From: Verrucomicrobium spinosum DSM 4136 = JCM 18804
GTDB taxonomy: Bacteria > Verrucomicrobiota > Verrucomicrobiia > Verrucomicrobiales > Verrucomicrobiaceae
Length of the DNA stretch: 64,000 nucleotides
Direction of reading: 5' to 3'
NCBI RefSeq assembly: GCF_000172155.1
Contig: NZ_ABIZ01000001.1
Coordinates: 7,039,105-7,103,104 of the forward strand
The number at the start of each line of letters is the position of its first letter. Within the stretch, counting starts at the first letter, position 1. Below, piece after piece: positions 22,457 through 29,916 of the stretch. Below the pieces are notes generated by a model. It worked only from the letters and a program-made list of their open reading frames with translations, was not told the DNA's origin and searched no databases. Both the position numbers and the translations under genes were made by a program.

Positions 22457-22873
22457 ATGCCCCTCCCAGAAGACTCAAACACCCCGACGTACTACCACGG
22501 CACTCGCGCCGACTTGCGACCTGGCGACCTCATCGCGCCCGGCTTCAACTCCAACTACGGCAGCAGGAGAAAGGCGAGCTTCGTCTATTTCACCGCCACC
22601 CTGGACGCCGCCACCTGGGGAGCTGAACTGGCCGTGGGCGAAGGACCCGGCAGGATCTACATCGTGGAACCCACCGGCCCTTTTGAAGATGACCCAAACC
22701 TGACCGACAAAAAATTTCCCGGCAATCCCACCAAGTCCTATCGCACTCGTGAACCTCTACGCGTCACCGGCGAAATCACAGACTGGCAGGGCCATCCTCC
22801 CGAAGTCTTGCAGAAGATGAAGGACCATCTTGAGAAGCTCAAGCTGGCCGGGATTGAAGCGATTGAGGAGTAA
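22457..22873 (+). CDS. arr: Rifampin ADP-ribosyltransferase (Arr family)
   Basis: Arr inactivates rifamycins by transferring ADP-ribose from NAD+ to the ansa-chain hydroxyl. The 138-residue product has the full family length and signature stretches: YYHGTRADLRPGDLI near the N-terminus, the NAD-site strand FTATLDAATWGAELA, and GRIYIVEPTGPFEDDPN followed by TDKKFPGNPT. All positions I recognise as conserved are present, so the gene looks functional. It is single, with no integron or transposon parts adjacent, although long repeat blocks lie on both sides. An ancestral chromosomal copy fits better than a recent cassette. Confidence 0.93.
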   Translation: MPLPEDSNTPTYYHGTRADLRPGDLIAPGFNSNYGSRRKASFVYFTATLDAATWGAELAVGEGPGRIYIVEPTGPFEDDPNLTDKKFPGNPTKSYRTREPLRVTGEITDWQGHPPEVLQKMKDHLEKLKLAGIEAIEE

Positions 22874-23297
22874 CTGGCAATCCAAGTCACCCCATGGCCA
22901 GATGATTCATGTTAGCACCTGAACCCATCGCCAGCCTCAGTCCGAAGTTGATCCCTCATCGGGAAGCAGATGTCTCGAGTGCTTGATTCTCCCGCGCCTC
23001 GCGGCCCTGAAGTACCCCTTGGGCACTTGGCAGCACTCCCCCGGGAGACATCGCATACAGGGAAGTTAGTGCCTCCTCACGTCGACAACTACGACCGACT
23101 TTGGCGGTCGCACGGCAGAAGGAGTCCTCAAACACCTTCTGTATCCGCACACCCCGATGGCTCTCGCCACAACTCCCACCCACTGGCATTTGATCACCAA
23201 CCACCCAGCGCCCCTGTAGTTGTCGCCGTGAGGAGAACAGACCAAATGGCGCGCATTTGGGGTGGATGCCAAGGAACCACCTTGAGGCGGCCGCCCC

Positions 23298-23443
23298 AGA
23301 TCAAAGCTGATCCCCAGCGGGGATCTCTAACACAGCCCAGTGGTTGGACGAGCCTCAAGCGAGTCAACCCTGGGTACCTCCGCAGAGGATGATCAGGTGG
23401 GAAGGCCGACCGCATCTGCTTTCTCCCCACCGCCATCAACACC
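23298..23443 (+). repeat. Dispersed repeat R1, copy 1
   Basis: Shares long identical blocks (AGCGAGTCAACCCTGGG, GATCAGGTGGGAAGGCCGAC, CCACCGCCATCAACACC) with 43258-43351 and a diverged version at 35752-35872. It starts with the hairpin GATCCCC-agc-GGGGATC (23309-23325). Confidence 0.75.
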
Positions 23444-23528
23444 CCCACGTCAGTCGGACCTGATGTCATGCGCTGACTGACATTCGCGGCAAGATGCCGC
23501 AAACAGCACGCAGGATGCGTGCGCTCCC

Positions 23529-23657
23529 CGAGCTTCCCAGGCACGGGCCATCTGAAGCCTGTCAGTCTATGCTTCACCACCCCAGGTTCCTTGGCAGGCA
23601 CTACCTGAAGCGTCTGCAAGCTTTGCTCTCTCGCCTACGTCACCAAGTTTCGACAGA
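23529..23657 (+). repeat. Dispersed repeat R2, copy 1
   Basis: The block CTTGGCAGGCACTACCTGAAG and its flanks match 43364-43434 in the same orientation and 36643-36770 in reverse. R2 follows R1 here and at 43 kb, so the two form a composite. Confidence 0.75.
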
Positions 23658-23958
23658 CCCTGGGCGTCACGAGCAGGAGGCGGAAAGGACACTACTTCCC
23701 AAGATCACTGCTCCGATTTCAATCGGCCATCGACGCTGAAAGGGATCTTGTAGCACTGCGCCGTTGAACTCCTCTCCCGGAGGTGTCAGTCGCTTCGCTC
23801 CTTCATCCACCGGCCGATGGCCGGGATGCCTCTGGGATGCCTCTGGGATGCCTCCGGGCTCCGAATGCACCTGAACCCAATATCGTTCCCTCCCCACCAC
23901 CACACCCCCAACATCTTGACGCACTGACGCACTGACGCACTGCCTACTGGCTTGCCGG

Positions 23959-25446
23959 CTACCGCCCTTCCAGCACCCTCGCCAGTTTCCTCGCACCCTC
24001 CCGGATCAAATCCGGCCGGTAGCCACCGAAGCCCAGCAGCAGCCCGTTCACATTCTTGCGCCGGATCTGGAACATGGAGAGCGTCATGCACCGCACCCCC
24101 TGCCGTGCCGCCGCCTCTGCGACCGCATGGTCATTCATCTCGGGCGGCAAATGCCCCGCCGTCTGCATGCCGGCATGAATCGGGGCGATCTCGATCAGAC
24201 CCGCCAGAGGCCCTGTCGCCGCCATTTCCATCAGCGTGCCCAACCTTTCCGCATACGCCTCCCGCATCCGGCGGATGTGCTGGCCGAAGTGGCCCTCCGT
24301 GATGAAATCACACAACACGGCCTGATCCAGCAATGGCGGGAAACGATCACTCAGCGAGCGAGCCACGGCAAACGGCTCCACCAGCCGCGGCGGCAGCACC
24401 ACATAGCCCAGTCGCAGGTTAGGAAACAACATCTTGTTGAAACTCCCCGCGAAGATCACGCACCCGCTGCCGTCCAGCCCCTGCATGGAGGGCAGCGGCC
24501 GCCCCTGATAGCGGTACTCGCTATCATAGTCGTCCTCAAAGATCCATGCCCCCGCCTCCTGCGCCCACTGCAGCAGGGCCAGGCGACGTTCCAGGCTCAG
24601 ACTCGTGCCCAGAGGAAACTCATGCGCCGGCGTCACATAGGCCAGCTTGGCATCGGCGGCCAGCTTCCGCCCTTGGGCCACGTCCAGTCCATCCTCATCG
24701 ACGGGGATGGCCACCAGCCGCGCCCCCACGGACCGAAAGGCACCCACCGCCCCGATGTACCCCGGGTCCTCCATCCATACCTTGTCGCCAGGGTCCAGCA
24801 CCAGCCGCGCCGTAAGATCGAGCGTCTGCTGGGTTCCGGAAACAATCACCACCTGATCCGCCGTGCAGTGCACCGCCCGGGCAGATCCCAAATAGGCTGC
24901 CACCGCCTCCCGGAGCGGCCGGTACCCGTGGGCCTCCGCCACGCCCAGTTGCAGGCCGGAGGCCCGTCGCAGCCGACGCCCTGCCAGCCGGCTCCACAAG
25001 GTGGTGGGAAAGAGATCCAGCGCCGGCTGGTTGGGCTCAAACGCCACCCCCGTAGGAGCCACCCCGCGAAGAGGAAACAGGGGGCGCAGTGTCTGGGACC
25101 ATGCAGAAAGTCTGGCCCGTGAAGGCGTCACACTCGCCGGTGTCGCCTGCAACGAGGGAGCCGGGGCAAAGAAACGCTCTGGCAGATTGCCCGCCACCCG
25201 TGTGCCCGATCCCACCTCACTCTCCACATAGCCCTCGGCCTTGAGCTGCTCAAAGGTGACCAGCACCGTGCCACGCGCCACGCCGTACTGCGTCGCCAGA
25301 TCCCGGGTGGAAGGCAGCCGCATGCCCGGCTTGAGCCGGCCCTCAGCGATCGCGAGACGAAGCTCCTCGTAGATCCATCGGAATAGGGGCGTCCCCTCCG
25401 GGGCCGGGCGCAATGCCAGTTCCTGCAGGGATGCTTTTCTGGCCAT
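23959..25446 (-). CDS. MocR/PdxR-type transcriptional regulator (GntR HTH plus aminotransferase domain)
   Basis: 495 residues, the usual MocR length. Residues 1-85 form a GntR winged helix (RLKPGMRLPSTRDLATQYGV and GTVLVTFEQLKAEGY). Residues 130-495 form a fold-type I aminotransferase domain with the PLP lysine at 338 (SFNKMLFPNLRLGY) and the conserved EDDYDSEYRY stretch. Such regulators bind PLP, usually without catalysis, and control neighbouring genes. It is divergent from an AhpD-like gene with 121 bases between the starts, where palindromic half-sites are visible. The likely target is that gene; classical PdxR targets (pdxS/pdxT) are absent here. Confidence 0.92.
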   Translation of the reverse strand: MARKASLQELALRPAPEGTPLFRWIYEELRLAIAEGRLKPGMRLPSTRDLATQYGVARGTVLVTFEQLKAEGYVESEVGSGTRVAGNLPERFFAPAPSLQATPASVTPSRARLSAWSQTLRPLFPLRGVAPTGVAFEPNQPALDLFPTTLWSRLAGRRLRRASGLQLGVAEAHGYRPLREAVAAYLGSARAVHCTADQVVIVSGTQQTLDLTARLVLDPGDKVWMEDPGYIGAVGAFRSVGARLVAIPVDEDGLDVAQGRKLAADAKLAYVTPAHEFPLGTSLSLERRLALLQWAQEAGAWIFEDDYDSEYRYQGRPLPSMQGLDGSGCVIFAGSFNKMLFPNLRLGYVVLPPRLVEPFAVARSLSDRFPPLLDQAVLCDFITEGHFGQHIRRMREAYAERLGTLMEMAATGPLAGLIEIAPIHAGMQTAGHLPPEMNDHAVAEAAARQGVRCMTLSMFQIRRKNVNGLLLGFGGYRPDLIREGARKLARVLEGR

Positions 25447-25471
25447 GGCGTGGGTGTCTCCGGGAAAAAGT

Positions 25472-25526
25472 GGTCCAGTTGAAATCGGGTAAATGGACCT
25501 TCCGACAAGTCCATTCGCAAGCGAAT
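25472..25526. promoter_or_regulatory. Candidate operator between the MocR-type gene and the AhpD-like gene
   Basis: Within the 121-bp divergent region lie GGTCCA (25472-25477), TGGACC (25494-25499) and GTCCA (25509-25513), an inverted pair plus a third half-site, followed by a perfect palindrome ATTCGC-AA-GCGAAT (25513-25526). Repeated half-sites between divergent genes are typical of MocR regulators. Function is inferred. Confidence 0.5.
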
Positions 25527-25567
25527 CTTTCTCCCGTTCGAAACACCAAAATCAAACCAACATCCTT

Positions 25568-26044
25568 ATGAGTGAGATCTCCGACACCCCGGAAGGCAAG
25601 CCCCGCATGGCATATCACCTGGCCAGCCCCGACGCTGTGAAGGCCATGTTCGCCCTGTCTGTCGCCGTCCAGAAACTCGGCATCGAGCCCAAACTCCTGG
25701 ATCTGATCCACCTGCGCGTCTCCCTGATCAATGGTTGCGCCTACTGCATCGACCTCCACAATCGCGAGGCGCTCGCCCGCGGAGAAACCGCCCGCCGCCT
25801 GAATCTCCTGCCCGTGTGGCATGAGGTGCCCCACCTCTACACCAGCCGAGAACGCGCCGCCCTGGCCTGGACCGAGGCCGTGACCCTCATTTCCCAAACG
25901 CATGTGCCCGATGACGTGTATGCCCACGCCCGCACCGAGTTCTCGGAAACCGAGCTGACCAACCTCAACCTCGCCGTCGTCGCCATCAACGGCTGGAACC
26001 GATTCGCCATCAGCTTCCGAAAAATGCCCGAAGAACTTAAATAA
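25568..26044 (+). CDS. Carboxymuconolactone decarboxylase / AhpD-like protein
   Basis: 158 residues from ATG 25568; the frame is open upstream to 25493, but those codons lie in the regulatory region. The alkylhydroperoxidase signature is present: Cys57 and Cys60 in GCAYCIDLH with His64. The family acts as small thiol peroxidases or reductants in the cytoplasm. Divergent partner of the MocR-type regulator, so probably its regulated target. The gene ends 16 bases before a heptamer minisatellite. Confidence 0.9.
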   Translation: MSEISDTPEGKPRMAYHLASPDAVKAMFALSVAVQKLGIEPKLLDLIHLRVSLINGCAYCIDLHNREALARGETARRLNLLPVWHEVPHLYTSRERAALAWTEAVTLISQTHVPDDVYAHARTEFSETELTNLNLAVVAINGWNRFAISFRKMPEELK

Positions 26045-26060
26045 TACCCTCGAACCCAAC

Positions 26061-26242
26061 ATTCCACATTCCACATTCCACATTCCACATTCCACATTCC
26101 ACATTCCACATTCCACATTCCACATTCCACATTCCACATTCCACATTCCACATTCCACATTCCACATTCCACATTCCACATTCCACATTCCACATTCATA
26201 ATTCATAATTCATAATTCATAATTCATAATTCATAATTTCTA
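26061..26242. repeat. Heptamer minisatellite, 19 x ATTCCAC then 6 x ATTCATA
   Basis: From 26061 the unit ATTCCAC is repeated 19 times without interruption to 26193, then switches to ATTCATA for six copies (26194-26235) and ends in a degenerate ATTTCTA. The array fills nearly all of the space between the AhpD-like gene and the cupin start at 26248. Uniform units without spacers exclude CRISPR. A 7-base unit is not a multiple of 3, but the array is not in a coding frame of either neighbour. Confidence 0.97.
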
Positions 26243-26247
26243 ATTGC

Positions 26248-26688
26248 ATGCCCCTTTCCCGCCGCCAACTCATGACCCTGCTCACCGCTGCTTCCGGCGT
26301 GCCCGCCTTCGCAGCAACAGCCTCTGCCGCCACGCACCAGGATGCCGCCCAGACCGGCTCCAAGGTGACTTCCCTCCTCACCCGCGCCCTCGCCGGACAT
26401 CCTGAAAGCGATGTCAACATGGTGCTGGTGGAGTACGCCGGAGGAGCCAGCTCCCCGGCCCACCGCCACTCCGGCCCCGTCTTCGTGTATGTGCTGGAGG
26501 GTGCCGTGGAGATGCAGATCACCGACGGACCGCTCACCAAGCTCACCAAAGGTGAGACCTACTACGAGCCCCCGGGTGGCGTGCATCTGGTCTCCCGCAA
26601 CGCCAGCACCACCGAGCCCGCCAAGCTGCTCGCCTTCGTGATCGGCCCCAAGGGTGAAGCCCCGACCGGGCCGGTGGACAAACACTGA
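26248..26688 (+). CDS. Exported cupin-domain protein
   Basis: 146 residues. The N-terminus (MPLSRRQLMTLLTAASG) has a twin-arginine and a hydrophobic stretch, suggesting a Tat-like export signal with cleavage near the Ala-rich residues 20-28. The cupin core carries the metal-binding set His72 and His74 (AHRHSGP), Glu84 (VLEG) and His113 (GVHLVS). Small cupins of this type bind a metal and act as sensors, isomerases or oxygenases; the substrate is unknown. No Shine-Dalgarno is visible because the heptamer array abuts the start, so changes in array length could affect expression. Confidence 0.85.
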   Translation: MPLSRRQLMTLLTAASGVPAFAATASAATHQDAAQTGSKVTSLLTRALAGHPESDVNMVLVEYAGGASSPAHRHSGPVFVYVLEGAVEMQITDGPLTKLTKGETYYEPPGGVHLVSRNASTTEPAKLLAFVIGPKGEAPTGPVDKH

Positions 26689-26872
26689 CCCCGCCCGTTC
26701 AAGCCTCACCCCGGCATGTGTTATGACATATTCAACCCCGGTGAACAAAAGTCGGAATAAAAGCGGCGGCCGACCCGTCACAAAGGCAGATCACCGGACA
26801 TGCAGTCATTGAAAGGCTGGAGTGAACCCCCTTGCTTCTGCCAATCAGAAAACCCTCAATCCCTCCCTCTCC

Positions 26873-27046
26873 ATGAACCCCGATTCCACCGCTCGCATCG
26901 TCAGGATCCTCCTGTCCGCCAGTGTGGCCTTGGGCCTCCTCGTGGCGGCAGTTCGTCCGAACCTGGTTTATGGCGGGAACACCCCCTTGAGCACCCCGCT
27001 GGCGGCAGGCAAGACGCCGGCGGAGGCCAGTGGGTGGATTCGGTAA
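26873..27046 (+). CDS. Small hypothetical membrane or exported protein
   Basis: 57 residues from ATG 26873. Third codon positions are strongly G/C, as in real genes here. One hydrophobic segment (ILLSASVALGLLVAAV, residues about 12-27) suggests an anchor or signal peptide, followed by a short Gly/Thr/Pro-rich tail. There is no recognised family. The frame is open upstream to GTG 26822. Confidence 0.4.
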   Translation: MNPDSTARIVRILLSASVALGLLVAAVRPNLVYGGNTPLSTPLAAGKTPAEASGWIR

Positions 27047-27633
27047 CCCACAGAAGCGGCGCTGTGAATCCAACCACAGAGGCACAGAGAACACAGAGGG
27101 CTGAGATAAGGATAGAGGTAAACGGTGGATTGGTGGCCTCAGAGACGCTTCCTCGAACCTTTCAGTCAAACGTCCCTCCGGCACCTCAAGCCCCCGGGAT
27201 CCACTCAAATCCACCACGCCCAACACCTGGCGGCGCAGCCGCTTTGGGACTGCGGTGAGCATCACCGCTTTCGGGACGGCTTGTGAGGTTCGATCCCCCT
27301 ACCAGCAGCAGCGGAGCCCATTCCTCCGCTCCCGCCACATCTTAGTCAGCCCGACACAGGACTCCCCAAAGCGGCAATGCTTGCCGCACTCCCAAAATCC
27401 CGCAAGCGGGATCAGGTGGAGGATGCCGACAGGGCTTACACCTACAAGCGGCCTGCGAAATCCGTGGGCTGTGGGACTGCCGTTCCCGGAAACTTCGCGT
27501 CGGAACAGCACGCATGCTGCGCCCCCCACACGTCCTCCTCTCTCCAGCGAAGCGCCTCAACCAGGCGCAGCCGTCTCAACCAGCAACGCGTCTCAACGTG
27601 CCGCTTGCGGCACATCTCAACTTCCCGCTCTCC
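27047..27633. other. Non-coding interval with hairpin elements
   Basis: 587 bases between convergent genes. It carries a second copy of the CACAGAGGCACAGAG motif (27072-27100; first at 19764), and hairpins ATCCCGCAAGCGGGAT (near 27401), GCGGCAATGCTTGCCGC (near 27373), and GCGCCT/AGGCGC and GTGCCGCTTGCGGCAC (27550-27610) separated by repeated TCTCAAC. Long open frames on the plus strand here and beyond are antisense to the next gene. Confidence 0.55.
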
Positions 27634-28461
27634 CTACGCCCCCTCCGTGCTGCCGTGCCACACCCGCTGCAGGCGCTCGATCCTCAGCGCCTTGCCCGTC
27701 GTCGCATCCACATCCACCACCGCGCCACACAGTTTCACCTGACCGCGAGCCACATGACCCTTGCTGGGCAGCAGCTTCGTGAACCGCTCAATCGCGGTCT
27801 GCACTTCCATGCCGATGCACGAGTCCACAGGGCCACACATGCCCGCATCGCAGAGAAATGCAGTGCCATTGGGCAGCACCCGCTCATCCGCCGTCTGCAC
27901 ATGCGTATGGGTGCCCACCACCGCGGAGACCCTGCCATCCAGATACCAGCCCAGCGCCACTTTCTCGCTCGTGGTCTCGGAGTGCATGTCCACAAAGATG
28001 ACCGGCGTCTCCTTGCGCATCTCTGCCACCACCTCGTCCATGACGGTGAAGGGGTTCTCCAGCAGCATTTTCATAAACGTGCGCCCCTGCACGTTGATCA
28101 CGCCCACCTTGCCCTTCTTCGTCTCCAGCACCAGCGATCCCTCCCCAGGCGTGCCCGCGGGGTAGTTCACCGGCCGGAGGAGGCGCGGCTCTTCTGAAAA
28201 ATAAGGCACGATCTCCTTCTGGTCCCACACATGGTCGCCGGTGGTGATGACGGCCGCCCCGGCACGCATGAGCCCGATGGCGATCTTCGGAGTGATGCCA
28301 CGACCGCCAGCGCTGTTCTCGCCGTTCACAATCGCAAAATCGATCTGCAACTCCTCCTTCAGCCGCGGCAGCATTTCACCCACGGCCTTCCGCCCTGGAT
28401 CACCCATCACGTCACCTAAAAAAAGGATGCGAATCGTCTGGTCAGAAGGGGCGTCTGTCAT
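27634..28461 (-). CDS. YmdB-family metallophosphoesterase (cyclic nucleotide phosphodiesterase)
   Basis: 275 residues from ATG at 28461; a start at 28491 would add ten residues. Both lack a clear RBS. Motifs span the whole family: ILFLGDVMGDPGR, NGENSAGGRG, TTGDHVWD, DMHSETTSEK and VGTHTHVQT, which supply the two-metal site of the calcineurin-like fold. The Bacillus homologue YmdB hydrolyses 2',3'-cyclic AMP and affects biofilm development. It is divergent from the amidase gene, with only 52 bases between starts, so the two probably share a promoter region. Confidence 0.93.
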   Translation of the reverse strand: MTDAPSDQTIRILFLGDVMGDPGRKAVGEMLPRLKEELQIDFAIVNGENSAGGRGITPKIAIGLMRAGAAVITTGDHVWDQKEIVPYFSEEPRLLRPVNYPAGTPGEGSLVLETKKGKVGVINVQGRTFMKMLLENPFTVMDEVVAEMRKETPVIFVDMHSETTSEKVALGWYLDGRVSAVVGTHTHVQTADERVLPNGTAFLCDAGMCGPVDSCIGMEVQTAIERFTKLLPSKGHVARGQVKLCGAVVDVDATTGKALRIERLQRVWHGSTEGA

Positions 28462-28513
28462 GCAGTACGTATTTGAGGATGAATTGTCCATGAATCAAGT
28501 CTAGGCTGCCAGC

Positions 28514-29914
28514 ATGTTGGACGGACCCTGCAGACCATGGATGACCGGAGTTGCCCTCCTGATGGGCCTCAACTGTGGCGTGATGGGGCAGGATTCCCCA
28601 GCCCCCACTGCGGCTCCCACGCCCGCAGAGGCCCCGGCAGCGGGCCCCTTGGCGGCAGACTCCCCTTCCGCCCCGCTCACCCCGGCCCCGCCAATCCTGG
28701 CCAAACCGAAGCTCAGCCCGCTGGCAACTCCGCCGAAATGGGACGAGCTAAAGGCCTACGATGGCGTGCTTACCCGCGCCCAATTCGAGAAAGCCATCTC
28801 CCATGTCTATGGCAATGGCTCCAACTTCCCGCCTCCGTGGAAGCTGGACGACCAAGGCGTCATCGTGGACACCACGCCCGGCAAGCTGCCGGTGCGCATT
28901 GCTTTTCGTCCCGCCACGGTCGAGGCCAAGCAGGTCACCCACTACTGGCGCGCCGCCAAGGACCTGCGTCCACTTGAGCCCGGTCAGCCCCCGTTGAAGG
29001 GAGTGCACATCGCTCTGGACCCCGGCCACATCGGTGGCGGCTATGCCCGCCTGGAGGAGCGCTGGCTGAGCATGAATCCGGGTGAGGAAATCATGGAGGG
29101 CCGCATCGTCCTCCAGGTGGCCCAGCTCCTTAAGCCGCGTCTGGAGGCCCTCGGTGCCCGCGTCAGCATGGTACGCGAGTCGGAGACCCCCCTCACCAAG
29201 GACACCCCGGACAGCCTCCGGGATGAGGCTCTCAAAGTCCTGCATGAGGCTGGCATCGCCAGCCCCAAGGACACCTACACCGCCCCCCGCGACGAGGCCC
29301 GCATCCTCAGTGTGCAGTGGCAGGCGGAAAAGCTCTTCTACCGCGTGAGTGAGATCCACGCCCGCGCCCGCCGGGTGAACGAGGAACTGCGGCCCGACCT
29401 GGTGCTCTGCCTGCACCTGAATGCCGAGCCCTGGGGCGATCCCAAGCAACCCTCTTTCGTGAATGCCAACCACTTCCACCTGCTCATCAACGGCTGCTAC
29501 AGCCCGGATGAATTGCAGTACGAGGACGTGCGCTTTGAGATGCTGCGCCGGCTTTTCTCCCGCACGGAGGAGCAGGAAATGGCCATGGCAGCGCCAGTCG
29601 CCGCCGCCATGGCCGCTGCCACCGGACTGCCACCCTACCTCTACACCACCGCAAATGCCCGCCGGGTGTCAGGAAGCCCCTTCGTGTATGCACGGAACCT
29701 GCTGGCAAACAGGATGTATGAATGCCCGGTCCTCTACTTTGAGCCCTACGTCATGAATCACGGGGAAACCTACCGCCGTCTCCTGCTGGGACACTATCTG
29801 GGGCGCACGCTCCTGGATGGCAAGCTGGTCACCAGCCCGATGGAGGACTATGTCCGCGGGGTGGAGCGGGGCCTGGTGGAATACTTCACCCAAGCACGGA
29901 AAGGAGGCGCCTGA
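28514..29914 (+). CDS. N-acetylmuramoyl-L-alanine amidase (Amidase_3-like), exported
   Basis: 466 residues. A signal peptide-like N-terminus and a Pro/Ala-rich linker (to about residue 70) precede a catalytic domain with HIALDPGHIGG (first zinc ligand), MEGRIVLQVAQLLKPRLEA (Glu ligand) and CLHLNAE (third ligand). This is the AmiC/CwlD layout for cutting the amide bond between MurNAc and the stem peptide. A large insertion between the ligands distinguishes it from short AmiC domains. The stop is 2 bases before the next start, and the next gene's RBS (GGAGG, 29903-29907) lies inside this gene, so the two form an operon. Confidence 0.85.
   Translation: MLDGPCRPWMTGVALLMGLNCGVMGQDSPAPTAAPTPAEAPAAGPLAADSPSAPLTPAPPILAKPKLSPLATPPKWDELKAYDGVLTRAQFEKAISHVYGNGSNFPPPWKLDDQGVIVDTTPGKLPVRIAFRPATVEAKQVTHYWRAAKDLRPLEPGQPPLKGVHIALDPGHIGGGYARLEERWLSMNPGEEIMEGRIVLQVAQLLKPRLEALGARVSMVRESETPLTKDTPDSLRDEALKVLHEAGIASPKDTYTAPRDEARILSVQWQAEKLFYRVSEIHARARRVNEELRPDLVLCLHLNAEPWGDPKQPSFVNANHFHLLINGCYSPDELQYEDVRFEMLRRLFSRTEEQEMAMAAPVAAAMAAATGLPPYLYTTANARRVSGSPFVYARNLLANRMYECPVLYFEPYVMNHGETYRRLLLGHYLGRTLLDGKLVTSPMEDYVRGVERGLVEYFTQARKGGA
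29903..29907 (+). promoter_or_regulatory. Shine-Dalgarno fixing the start of the epimerase-AroK gene
   Basis: AAGGAGGCGCC lies inside the last codons of the amidase gene, 9 bases before ATG 29917. Strong, canonical sites are uncommon in this window. Confidence 0.75.
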
Positions 29915-29916
29915 TC

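Larger units (their letters stand above)
22874..23958. other. 1.1-kb non-coding interval with dispersed hairpin repeats
   Basis: No credible gene. It contains copies of two repeats found elsewhere in the window (R1 at 23298-23443 and R2 at 23529-23657), a degenerate R1-like start at 22944-22970, compact hairpins GCGGCA-aga-TGCCGC (near 23488) and GCACGCA-gga-TGCGTGC (near 23506), a tandem TGGGATGCCTC run near 23825-23855, and a triple GACGCACT near 23920-23940. Confidence 0.65.

Noticed and set aside
25343-26206. Minus-strand frames with repeated MWNVECG units
   Set aside because: They are the heptamer array translated; the unit reads in all frames and the frame continues antisense to the AhpD-like gene.
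26061-26242. CRISPR array
   Set aside because: Units are contiguous 7-mers without spacers, and no cas genes are near.
27255-28197. Plus-strand frames over 27.3-28.2 kb
   Set aside because: They are antisense to the YmdB gene and rich in His/Arg; YmdB motifs are complete on the minus strand.
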